This document shows positions 1 through 8,156 of a stretch of 64,000 nucleotides of DNA, piece after piece. The stretch's first letter is position 1. Every line of letters starts with the position of its first letter. The stretch is from Lactobacillus panisapium (GTDB lineage: Bacteria; Bacillota; Bacilli; Lactobacillales; Lactobacillaceae): NCBI RefSeq assembly GCF_019469265.1, contig NZ_CP048268.1, forward strand, positions 837,501 through 901,500, in the 5' to 3' direction. The translations under genes and the position numbers were made by a program. The notes under the pieces were generated by a model. The model ran no database searches. It worked only from the letters and a program-made list of their open reading frames with translations, and was not told the origin of the DNA.

Positions 1-8
1 CTTAATTT

Positions 9-2201
9 TTAATTATAAAACTTTCTGCTTTTTTTACTAGGCTTATTTTTCTTTTCAACTAAGTGATTACCCGAAACCGAATCTGGAATATCCGTGATTT
101 CTTCATGCCGGCCTGACAATTCGGCGGCATCTGTTTTGTACAAACTAGTAGTGGATTTATGGTGTTTAGTTATTAGGGCGGTTGAATGTCCTTTTAACTT
201 TTCTCTTATTTCTTCCATTTGCTGAAAATTGGTTAAATAATCGAATTGTCCCGGATCAACCGGCTTGAAGCCAGTTGGGGTGTAAAAGCGCAAAAGATTA
301 TGATTGTTTAATAGGTCAGAATACTTAAGCGATAATTTACCTTTTTTGGCTAAAGCAGCAATCTCAATTTTTTCTTGTTGGGTAAAATTGATAATTTGCT
401 TGCCAGATTGACGGTCGTAAACAACACCTTTTTGCCCCTTGCCACCAATGATGACGTATTTTTGACTAACGATAGTGCCATTGCGGAAGACAATCCAAGG
501 CTTATATTTGGGTGATAATAAGTCATTTCCGAATTGAACATAATGGCGATTAGAAATACCTAATAAATGAAGTAAAGTTGGTAAAACATCAATTTCACCG
601 GCTACTTCGTGTTTGATTGCTCCCTTTATTTTAGGTGAATAAATCATGAAGGGAACTCGCTGCATTTGGACATTGTTATAACTGTTCCAAGTATCTGAAC
701 TTTCTCCAACAATTGGAGCCAAGGTTTCATTTTCCGAATTGCTTAAACCATAATGATCACCATATATGACAACCATCGTATTTTTACTTAAGCCAGAACG
801 ATCTAAGTAGTTAAAAAATTCGCGGACGGCTTGATCAAGATAATGGGCAGTTTCAAAGTAATTATTAATTGATTTATCCGTCGTGTCAGCAGTTTTGAAA
901 GATGGATCTAAGTCTTCTTCGTCCATATCAAAGGGAGTGTGATTAGTTACGGTAATAAACTTGGTATAAAATGGCTGCTGCATTCTTTCCAAGTACTTAA
1001 CACTTTCCGCAAACATAATTTTGTCTTTAATACCATAACCGATTCGATCACTGCGGTCATAACTGAAGTAATTTTGATCAAAAAAGTAGTTATAGCCCAT
1101 ATTTTTGTAAACATCGTCACGATTCCAAAATGAGCCCACATTACCATGAAATACGGCAGACGTGTAATTGCCGTGTTCACGTAAGATTTGTGGTGCGGCT
1201 TGAAAGGTATTAGAACTACCAAGGGCAGTAAATAAAGAGCCATCAGAAATACCGAAGGTACTGGTTTCAAGCATATTTTCCGCATCACTAGTCCGACCAA
1301 TGCCAACTTGATGGTAGAAATTAGCGAAGCTAAGTGAATGCCGGTTATGATAGATTGAATTGAGAAATGGCGTGACTTCCTTGCCGTTAACCTTTAAATC
1401 AATTAAAAATTGCTGGAAGCTCTCTAAATGGATTACAATCACATTCTTGCCCTTGGCTACACCATAATATTGGGGATTAACCGTTAATTTGCCTTTTTTG
1501 GTATAAGCCAAAATTTTATTTAAATCGGCAGTATTTGCGTTGCGGTTAACTTGCTCAGTTTGCTCGTTTTTTACGCCATCATAGATCGTAAATGTATTAA
1601 TACCAAGGTATTTGACAATGTATGATCGATCAAAAGTTGTCCCTAACAAGCGTGGCCGAGAAGATTCAGCCATGAACACGTTTAGTGACAAAACCACTGC
1701 ACCAAAAGAAGTGATGGCAAACGGTGTTAGCAGGCCATAAGATTTTTGATCAATTTTAATTTTGCGTGCAAGTAATAAGCCGATAATTACTATTAGATCA
1801 AGCCAAAGAAATAGATCGGAAAACTGTAAGAGGGCGACAGCACTTTTACCAAGTCCGGGTGCAACTTTACCGGCATTAGCGATTGTTTTTACCGTAATAA
1901 AATCGGAAAATTGCCGATAATTAAGAATATTGGCAAAAAGCAAGCCGGTATCGGCAAAATCCATCAATAGCATCACACAATACGAAACTATTGGTTTAGG
2001 AAAATAAAATCCAATGCCGATTAACAAAATTGTCGTGCCAATCGGGCTCAACCACATAATAATATGTTGGTAAGGATCAGAAATGCCCAGGTTAAAATCG
2101 TGATACGCTGCGAAAATGTATTTCAGTGTGAATAACACCACTAAAAGGCAGAAAAAGCCTGTTCTTGTCTGAATGAACTTAATCAGATTCTTTTTTTTCA
2201 A
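9..2201 (-). CDS. LtaS-family lipoteichoic acid synthase-like membrane sulfatase (730 aa)
   Basis: The family moves glycerol phosphate from phosphatidylglycerol onto lipoteichoic acid (or a related polymer) outside the cell. The N-terminal third has about five hydrophobic membrane segments. The C-terminal part is a sulfatase-fold domain with the expected metal and catalytic motifs: HLESFQ (Glu ligand), GRTSDAE with the catalytic Thr near residue 304, and YGDHYG (Asp/His ligands). The tail after about residue 690 is Lys/Ser-rich and poorly conserved in appearance. The start is TTG at 2201-2199, behind a clear AGGAGAG ribosome site about 9 bases upstream. It is transcribed alone, away from the VanZ-like gene. 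Lactobacilli carry several paralogues, so polymer specificity is not settled. Confidence 0.88.
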   Translation of the reverse strand: MKKKNLIKFIQTRTGFFCLLVVLFTLKYIFAAYHDFNLGISDPYQHIIMWLSPIGTTILLIGIGFYFPKPIVSYCVMLLMDFADTGLLFANILNYRQFSDFITVKTIANAGKVAPGLGKSAVALLQFSDLFLWLDLIVIIGLLLARKIKIDQKSYGLLTPFAITSFGAVVLSLNVFMAESSRPRLLGTTFDRSYIVKYLGINTFTIYDGVKNEQTEQVNRNANTADLNKILAYTKKGKLTVNPQYYGVAKGKNVIVIHLESFQQFLIDLKVNGKEVTPFLNSIYHNRHSLSFANFYHQVGIGRTSDAENMLETSTFGISDGSLFTALGSSNTFQAAPQILREHGNYTSAVFHGNVGSFWNRDDVYKNMGYNYFFDQNYFSYDRSDRIGYGIKDKIMFAESVKYLERMQQPFYTKFITVTNHTPFDMDEEDLDPSFKTADTTDKSINNYFETAHYLDQAVREFFNYLDRSGLSKNTMVVIYGDHYGLSNSENETLAPIVGESSDTWNSYNNVQMQRVPFMIYSPKIKGAIKHEVAGEIDVLPTLLHLLGISNRHYVQFGNDLLSPKYKPWIVFRNGTIVSQKYVIIGGKGQKGVVYDRQSGKQIINFTQQEKIEIAALAKKGKLSLKYSDLLNNHNLLRFYTPTGFKPVDPGQFDYLTNFQQMEEIREKLKGHSTALITKHHKSTTSLYKTDAAELSGRHEEITDIPDSVSGNHLVEKKNKPSKKSRKFYN

Positions 2202-2341
2202 AGTGAACTCTCCTTATTTAATTATTTTAAGATTTTCAGCAGTTTTAGACAATCTTTTCTGCATTGTTAGTCCTTTTTTAAGAATTAACTGGTCAAGATT
2301 GAGTATAATTTAAATGAATACTATTATGGGACTGAACAAAA

Positions 2342-2956
2342 ATGATATTTTTAGGACCGCTATATAACCTAATTGCTCAAATGTATGCAACACAAATTAA
2401 CCATTTTGCCTTGATCAAGTTAATTGTGCTAGCGTTTGATAAAACTATTTTTTACTTTTTAGTTTTTATGGTGCTGCGTTTGTTGTGGCTAATGGCGATA
2501 AGGCGACGTCGAACAATCAAATCCGAAGCCTCTGTGTGGCTGTTTGCATTTTACCTAATCTTAGTGTTAATGCTAACAACCTTTCGGGGAACATACTTTC
2601 CGTGGCAGCTTTCTTTTAACTTTCACCGGCCGTTAAGCGACATTAACTTGGTATTTATGAAAGAAACTTGGAAAATGTTTTATGCGCAAAGCCGCTTAGA
2701 TTTTGTCTATAATTCTTTTGGTAATATTGTTTGTTTTCTGCCTTTTGGCTTTTTGGCACCATTTGTTTTTTCAAAAAAGCAAACATTTATTAGGGTATTA
2801 CTAAGCGGAATGATGTTTTCGATATTTATAGAGGCAATGCAATTTTTACTAGCAACTGGCGTGAGTGATATTGACGATGTCTTTTTTAATAGTTGTGGTA
2901 CAGCCTTGGGGTACCTGCTTTACTGGCTAGTGCAAAGAGTTCGGCAAAAGTTATAA
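2342..2956 (+). CDS. VanZ-like membrane protein (204 aa)
   Basis: A polytopic membrane protein of the VanZ/YutG-like family. The C-terminal half shows the family pattern: NSFGNIVCFLPFGF, then FIEAMQF, then DIDDVFFNSCGTALGY, spread over predicted helices. About five hydrophobic segments are visible. VanZ gives teicoplanin resistance in enterococcal van clusters, but most homologues in lactobacilli have no known role and there is no van cluster here. The ribosome site is weak. A TATAAT box at 2304-2309 is a possible -10. The gene lies between the divergent LtaS-like gene and pgi. The family call is firm; the function is not known. Confidence 0.8.
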   Translation: MIFLGPLYNLIAQMYATQINHFALIKLIVLAFDKTIFYFLVFMVLRLLWLMAIRRRRTIKSEASVWLFAFYLILVLMLTTFRGTYFPWQLSFNFHRPLSDINLVFMKETWKMFYAQSRLDFVYNSFGNIVCFLPFGFLAPFVFSKKQTFIRVLLSGMMFSIFIEAMQFLLATGVSDIDDVFFNSCGTALGYLLYWLVQRVRQKL

Positions 2957-3047
2957 AACTATTCAAAAAGCTCTGGTATTTATAAAATAAGATTGCTAAA
3001 ATGGTTTTGTGAAATAGATATTTAATTCAATAAGGGGAGCGTATTGT

Positions 3048-4394
3048 ATGAATTTAATTAAATTCGATAGCACTAAATTAACACCGTTTGTTCATGAAAA
3101 TGAATTAGGCGAAATGCAGGCCATGGTTGACGCTGCGGCTAAGGAATTAAAAGACGGAACCGGTGCAGGTAGCGATTTCCTCGGCTGGGTTGATTTACCA
3201 GTTAATTATGATAAAGATGAATTCGACCGAATTAAAAAAGCTGCTAAGAAGATTCAAGACGATTCTGAGGTATTAATCTGTATTGGAATTGGTGGATCTT
3301 ACCTTGGCGCACAAGCAGCAGTTGAATTCTTAAATGGTGCATTTTACGGAAAGGGCAAAGAAAAGTATCCTACAATTGTCTTTTGTGGTAACTCACTTTC
3401 TGGCTCATATCTTCATGATTTGATTGAATGGCTTGGTGACAAGGACTTTAGTGTCAATGTTATTTCTAAGTCAGGAACAACGACTGAACCGGCTGTTGCT
3501 TTCCGCATTTTCAAAGATAAGTTGATTCAAAAATATGGCAAAGAAGAAGCACAAAAACGCATTTTCGCTACAACTGACCGAGCAAAGGGTGCTTTGAAGA
3601 CTGAAGCAGATGCTGAAGGATACGAAGAATTTGTTGTTCCTGATGATATCGGTGGTCGTTTTAGTGTTCTTTCAGCCGTAGGTTTATTGCCAATTGCTGT
3701 TTCTGGTGCTGACATTGATCAATTGATGAAGGGTGCAGCCGATGCACGCAGTGATTACCAAGATACTGATGTTACTAAGGCTACGCCATATCAATACGCT
3801 GCTTTGCGCAATATTTTATACCGTAAAGGTTACACGACAGAAATTGTTGAAAACTATGAACCAACATTAAGAATGTTTAGTGAATGGTGCAAACAATTGA
3901 TGGGTGAATCTGAAGGTAAGGACAACAAGGGAATTTGGCCAGCAAGTGCTAACTTCACTACTGATCTGCACTCACTTGGGCAATATATCCAAGAAGGACT
4001 TCGAAACTTATTTGAAACTGTTATTAGAGTCGAGAATCCTGCAAATGATGTTGAAATTCCAACAGATGACCGTAATTTAGATCAATTGAACTTCTTAGCA
4101 GGTAAGAGCCTCAATTTTGTTAATGACCGCGCATATGAAGGTGTAGTTTTAGCTCACACTGATGGTGGTGTCCCAGTGATGACTGTTAACATTCCAGATC
4201 AAACTGAGCATACCTTAGGCTACTTGATTTACTTCTTTGAATTAGCAATTTCAATCTCCGGTTATTTGAATGGTATTAATCCATTTAACCAACCTGGTGT
4301 TGAAGAATACAAGCGCAACATGTTTGGTCTTTTAAACAAACCTGGTTATGAAGACTTACACGATGATCTTTCAGCTCGCTTTGAAAAAGAATAA
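3048..4394 (+). CDS. pgi: glucose-6-phosphate isomerase (448 aa)
   Basis: Converts glucose 6-phosphate to fructose 6-phosphate in the cytoplasm and so links the sugar phosphates made by the PTS and 6-phospho-glycosidases of this region to glycolysis. Visible family motifs are the GIGGSYLGA loop near residue 80, the signature [12 protein letters not shown] near 140, and [12 protein letters not shown] near 200. The length of 448 residues matches the short Gram-positive form. A GGGGAG ribosome site lies about 8 bases before the ATG. It appears to be transcribed alone: hairpins follow it and the next gene is 250 bp away. Confidence 0.97.
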   Translation: MNLIKFDSTKLTPFVHENELGEMQAMVDAAAKELKDGTGAGSDFLGWVDLPVNYDKDEFDRIKKAAKKIQDDSEVLICIGIGGSYLGAQAAVEFLNGAFYGKGKEKYPTIVFCGNSLSGSYLHDLIEWLGDKDFSVNVISKSGTTTEPAVAFRIFKDKLIQKYGKEEAQKRIFATTDRAKGALKTEADAEGYEEFVVPDDIGGRFSVLSAVGLLPIAVSGADIDQLMKGAADARSDYQDTDVTKATPYQYAALRNILYRKGYTTEIVENYEPTLRMFSEWCKQLMGESEGKDNKGIWPASANFTTDLHSLGQYIQEGLRNLFETVIRVENPANDVEIPTDDRNLDQLNFLAGKSLNFVNDRAYEGVVLAHTDGGVPVMTVNIPDQTEHTLGYLIYFFELAISISGYLNGINPFNQPGVEEYKRNMFGLLNKPGYEDLHDDLSARFEKE

Positions 4395-4582
4395 GACTAT
4401 TTATTTAAAAGCTAATTGCGTTTTTTGCGAAAAAGCAATAAAATAGTTTAAGTGTATTTACTAACATTATCTTTAATAGCATTGTTTTATCAATCATATT
4501 GAGAAATTAGGTAAATTGGAAAAACAAAATTAGTATAGTTCATCCTGTACATGTTAAATTATTGATATTTAGTCAATTATGG

Positions 4583-4619
4583 AAAGGGTAAAAGTTAATC
4601 GCTTTTTACTCTTTTTTTA
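4583..4619 (+). terminator. intrinsic terminator between pgi and the MFS gene
   Basis: AAAGGGTAAAAG at 4583-4594 pairs with CTTTTTACTCTTT at 4602-4614 (one G-T pair) and is followed by a T run. It ends only 23 bases before the MFS start codon, so it could be an attenuator of that gene as well as a terminator for pgi. Confidence 0.7.
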
Positions 4620-4642
4620 TTATTAAAGATAAGGAGTTTATT

Positions 4643-6028
4643 ATGAAAGAGAAAACAGAAACGCCCAAACACGTTTTGGCAATCATTAGCTGTGCTTTAA
4701 TGGCCTTTGTCTCAATTTTGACGGAAACTAGTTTAAATGTTACCTTTCCGACGTTAATGAAACAATTTCATATCGGTTTAGGGCTAGTGCAGTGGACAAC
4801 TACAGGCTATTTGCTAATGATTGCTGTGATTATGGTTTCGAGTTCTTATTTGAATGACCGTTTTTCGGCTAGGCAGTTATTTTTAACTGCTGCCATAGCT
4901 TTTATTGGCGGCTCGCTTGTTGCCGGGTTTGCCCAAAATTTCTGGGTTTTACTAGCTGGTCGATTGATTTCATCAGTCGGGGCAGGTTTATCAATTCCAT
5001 TAATGTTTAATCTGGTTGTTGAATTGATGCCACAAGAAAAGTGGGGCTTTTATATGGGCTTAACGGGCTTGGTCGTCATTTTGGCACCATCACTAGGCCC
5101 AACCTTTGGTGGAACAGTTGTATATTACTTTGGCTGGCCATTAATTTTTCATATTGTTTCCGGTATCGCTTTGTTGGTGTTATTACTTGGATTTTTTACG
5201 GTTGAACAGTATCATGAAAAAAAGCACCCAAGTTTTGACTGGCTAAGTTACGGTGTTATTGCGGCAGCAATGGTTATCTTTAATATTGGCTTTAACCGCA
5301 TCAGCAATGGCTTAACTGATCTTGGGTTTTGGCTTAGTATGATTGTTGTCGCAATTCTGGTGTTCATTTTTATTAAATTATCTAAGACGAGCGATAAGAA
5401 GCTCATTAATTTAGCTATTTTCAAGAATAAACCATTCATCTTTGCGATGATCTCATACTTGTTATTACAGTTTATTAATATTGGTACAAGTTTTGTTTTA
5501 CCTAACTACGTTCAGATCGTTAATCATGCTAGTTCTTTGGTCGGCGGCTTGGTCTTATTACCTGGCTGTATTTTAAGTGGTATCTTGAATCCTTGGTTTG
5601 GCCATATTTATGATGAAAAAGGCCCAAAGATTCCATTTTTGACGGGAACATTGTTCTGCTTCAGTGCCAGCTTATTATTTACCATTTTTGGCCTAAAAAT
5701 TTCTACGCTTTTAGTCGGTGTTTTTTACGGCATTATGATTATTGGTCGGCAAATGGCCTTTAATAATACAATGGCGGAGGCTTCGAAACTGCAACCAGAT
5801 GAACTGCATACTGATGCAACCGCGGTATTTCAAACAGGGCAACAATATGCTGGTTCAATGGGCACGACAGTGATGGCAACAATTATTTCAGCTTGGCAAA
5901 AAAGGCCGGGTAATTATGCCGTGTTAACTGCTCAAGGTAGTCAGGTAGCTTTTTTGGTCATGACTGTCATTAGTGTAATTATTTTTCTTAGCTATTTAAA
6001 TTTATTTAGATTAGAAGCGCAAAAATAG
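4643..6028 (+). CDS. MFS drug/H+ antiporter, DHA2 (EmrB/QacA) type (461 aa)
   Basis: Predicted 14-helix export pump of the major facilitator superfamily. The N-terminal half has the layout of this subfamily: a first helix with TSLNVTFPTL, then QWTTTGYLL, the loop-2/3 motif NDRFSARQLF, and the helix-5 motif GPTFGGTVVYYFGW. The length fits DHA2 transporters. The start ATG follows a good AAGGAG site. It stands alone between two terminators. The family usually exports lipophilic drugs or toxic compounds with proton exchange; the substrate here is unknown. No regulator of the TetR or MarR type is adjacent. Confidence 0.88.
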   Translation: MKEKTETPKHVLAIISCALMAFVSILTETSLNVTFPTLMKQFHIGLGLVQWTTTGYLLMIAVIMVSSSYLNDRFSARQLFLTAAIAFIGGSLVAGFAQNFWVLLAGRLISSVGAGLSIPLMFNLVVELMPQEKWGFYMGLTGLVVILAPSLGPTFGGTVVYYFGWPLIFHIVSGIALLVLLLGFFTVEQYHEKKHPSFDWLSYGVIAAAMVIFNIGFNRISNGLTDLGFWLSMIVVAILVFIFIKLSKTSDKKLINLAIFKNKPFIFAMISYLLLQFINIGTSFVLPNYVQIVNHASSLVGGLVLLPGCILSGILNPWFGHIYDEKGPKIPFLTGTLFCFSASLLFTIFGLKISTLLVGVFYGIMIIGRQMAFNNTMAEASKLQPDELHTDATAVFQTGQQYAGSMGTTVMATIISAWQKRPGNYAVLTAQGSQVAFLVMTVISVIIFLSYLNLFRLEAQK

Positions 6029-6052
6029 AATAAATTCCTATTTTTAATTATT

Positions 6053-6081
6053 AAAGTCTTACCGTAAGGTAAGGCTTTTTT
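6053..6081 (+). terminator. intrinsic terminator after the MFS gene
   Basis: AAAGTCTTACC at 6053-6063 pairs fully (one G-T) with GGTAAGGCTTT and runs into a T tract, 25 bases after the MFS stop codon. Confidence 0.88.
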
Positions 6082-6206
6082 GCTTTGTTTTCTACCATAT
6101 TTGAACTATGAAAAGAGTAATATTAATAAATTATTAATTAATTTATTTACTTTTTCATTTTTAATGTTAAAATATTTAACTATATTTATTTTTAGGAGGA
6201 AGAATC

Positions 6207-6329
6207 ATGCAAGAAGTCATTACTAACCAAGATTTGTTGAAAGTCATTTTGAAAGGTAGGGTACATGTAAAGGCAAGAGTAAAAAGTAAAGGAGTATTCT
6301 CATGGCAGATGCAACTAACAGCAAATTAA
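6207..6329 (+). CDS. possible 40-codon leader ORF overlapping the next gene
   Basis: A short open frame starts with ATG at 6207, six bases after a strong AGGAGGA ribosome site. It runs 40 codons and ends at TAA inside the following EIIC_2-type gene, overlapping its first 28 bases in another frame. The peptide starts MQEVITNQDLLKVI and is basic in the middle. I recognise no family. It could be a leader peptide that couples translation to the next gene, whose own ribosome site (AAAGGAG) lies inside this frame, or a remnant of a deleted gene. Low certainty. Confidence 0.35.
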   Translation: MQEVITNQDLLKVILKGRVHVKARVKSKGVFSWQMQLTAN

Positions 6330-7387
6330 CCGTTAAAACCTTTTTTAACAATATTCTAGCAGGAACTGCTACTGGCATTATTGTCGGCTTAATTCCGAAC
6401 GCCGTAGTGAGTGCCATTTTAAAATTATTTGGTCAAAATCAAGTTACAGCAGGAATAGGTCAGGCACTTTTGATTTTTCAATGTGCCACCCCTTTATTAA
6501 TTGGTGCCCTCATTGCTATTCAATTCAAGATGGCACCTTTAGATGTAGCGATAGTTGCGGCAGCAGCTTATGTCGGTTCGGGTGTAACCAAATTTGTTCC
6601 TCAGATTGTCAATCCAGCAACCAAAGCTCCTGGTGTATTTATTTCCGCAGGAACAGGGGATTTAATTAACACAATGATTACAGCTGGATTGGCTACCAGC
6701 CTGATCTTACTCGTTGGCAACCGTTTTGGTTCGGTTAAAATCGTTGCAGCCCCAATTCTAATCGGTGGGGGTGCTGGCTGGATTGGCCTGTTGATATTAC
6801 CGTACGTAAGTAAAATTACGACGTGGTTAGGGACTGTTATTAATTCCTTTACTAATTTACAACCAATTTTTATGTGTATCTTAATTGCTTGCATGTTTGC
6901 AATTTTAATTATTTCTCCTATTTCAACTGTAGCAATTGGAATGGCTATCCAATTAAATGGTCTTTCAGCTGGGGCTGCAGCAATGGGTGTGGCCGCAACA
7001 ACAATCGTCTTAGTTGTTCACTCATGGCGGACAAATAAATCCGGTATTACCTTGGCAGTGGCTCTGGGGGCTATGAAGATGATGATGCCTAATTTATTTA
7101 GACATCCAATTATTTTACTGCCAACCCTGATAACTGCAATTGTTTCTGCCATTCCGGTAGCCTTATTCCATGTTAGCGGAACGCCGGCATCAGCTGGTTT
7201 TGGGTTAGTCGGATTAGTTGGTCCGCTTGCTTCAATTGATGCGGGCAAGGCTAGCATTAGCGTCATTCTAGCATTAGTAGTTTGGATTGTTATTCCGGCT
7301 GTGGTAGCAATTATTTGCCGCTTTGTTTTTGAAAAAATCTTTCATGTATATGATGAAAAAATTGTTTTCGCATACTTAGGTGAATAA
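6302..7387 (+). CDS. PfoR / PTS_EIIC_2-type membrane protein (361 aa)
   Basis: A very hydrophobic, Gly/Ala-rich protein with about nine membrane segments. It resembles the PTS_EIIC_2 (PfoR-like) family, whose members are annotated as sugar PTS IIC subunits or, in Clostridium, as the PfoR regulator. I see no EIIA or EIIB domain or phosphorylatable Cys/His motif, and no partner PTS gene is adjacent, so a true PTS role is unproven. The ATG follows AAAGGAG by about 6 bases. It may be co-translated with the overlapping short ORF at 6207. Strong terminators bound it on both sides. Confidence 0.65.
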   Translation: MADATNSKLTVKTFFNNILAGTATGIIVGLIPNAVVSAILKLFGQNQVTAGIGQALLIFQCATPLLIGALIAIQFKMAPLDVAIVAAAAYVGSGVTKFVPQIVNPATKAPGVFISAGTGDLINTMITAGLATSLILLVGNRFGSVKIVAAPILIGGGAGWIGLLILPYVSKITTWLGTVINSFTNLQPIFMCILIACMFAILIISPISTVAIGMAIQLNGLSAGAAAMGVAATTIVLVVHSWRTNKSGITLAVALGAMKMMMPNLFRHPIILLPTLITAIVSAIPVALFHVSGTPASAGFGLVGLVGPLASIDAGKASISVILALVVWIVIPAVVAIICRFVFEKIFHVYDEKIVFAYLGE

Positions 7388-7414
7388 AGCTATTGCCGAA
7401 GTTTATATCAAAAT

Positions 7415-7456
7415 AAAAGGATCCAGCCTCAAGTTAAAGAGGTTGAATCCTTTTTT
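7415..7456. terminator. intrinsic terminator between convergent genes
   Basis: AAAAGGATCCAGCCTC at 7415-7430 pairs with GAGGTTGAATCCTTTT at 7439-7454 and is followed by T residues. It ends the EIIC_2-type gene and may also serve pgmB, which arrives from the other side. Confidence 0.88.
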
Positions 7457-7496
7457 GTTTGTTTAAGTTTTTTTCAATTTCAAAGGGTCGATTAAG

Positions 7497-8156
7497 CTAC
7501 TTAAATTCTTCCCAAGCAGATTCTATTTGGTCATAGTTTAGGGCTGAGGTATCAGGAAATAGTAGTTTTGCTTCACTCAACTCATTTTTAGCACCAACGC
7601 CAACTGAAAGTGCACCGGCTTTATTAATTGCTTTAATACCGGCAATTGAATCTTCAATTCCAACACAGTCTTTAGGATCGACATTGATTGCAGATGCTGC
7701 TGCTAGGAAAATATCCGGAGCAGGTTTACCCGCTGCCACTTTGCTTGGATCAGCAATTGCATCAAAAACAGAATTTAATTGTAGTTTCTCTAAGATATAA
7801 GGGCCATTAAGGCTGGCTGAAGCTAGTGATAATTTAACATCATGTTGTTTAAATTGGGAGATTAAATCAGATATTCCTGGAAGAATATTTTGTGGTGTTA
7901 AACTGGCAAGTAATTCACGAAAGACTTTATTCTTTTCGTCAGTCATTTCTTGAAAATCCGCATCACTAACTTTGATATCGAGATAGTTTAAGATTGCTGT
8001 TAAAGAGTCTTTACGACTAACTCCTTTAGTTTGCTTTTCTAATTCGTCAGGCAAATCGCGGTTAAAATGATCTTTAATTAATTTGCGCCATGCCTGAAAG
8101 TGGTAAACGGAGGTATCGGCAATTACGCCGTCAAGATCAAACAGTACGCCTTTCAT
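7497..8156 (-). CDS. pgmB: beta-phosphoglucomutase (219 aa)
   Basis: A cytoplasmic HAD-family enzyme that turns beta-D-glucose 1-phosphate into glucose 6-phosphate. The nucleophile motif FDLDGVIADT is at residues 6-15, followed by the beta-PGM hallmark VYHFQAWR. Downstream are SASLNGP (motif II), K-PAPDIFL (motif III Lys) and GIEDSIAGI (motif IV acids). The length is typical. Its start codon lies inside the end of the rhamnosidase gene (20-bp overlap), so it is translationally coupled and is the third gene of the GH3-GH78-pgmB operon. No classical GH65 or GH94 phosphorylase that would make its substrate is in the window. Confidence 0.93.
   Translation of the reverse strand: MKGVLFDLDGVIADTSVYHFQAWRKLIKDHFNRDLPDELEKQTKGVSRKDSLTAILNYLDIKVSDADFQEMTDEKNKVFRELLASLTPQNILPGISDLISQFKQHDVKLSLASASLNGPYILEKLQLNSVFDAIADPSKVAAGKPAPDIFLAAASAINVDPKDCVGIEDSIAGIKAINKAGALSVGVGAKNELSEAKLLFPDTSALNYDQIESAWEEFK

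Noticed and set aside
947..1306. 119-codon frame within the LtaS-like gene in another frame
   Set aside because: Entirely inside a well-supported gene on the same strand, with atypical composition; an overlap artefact.
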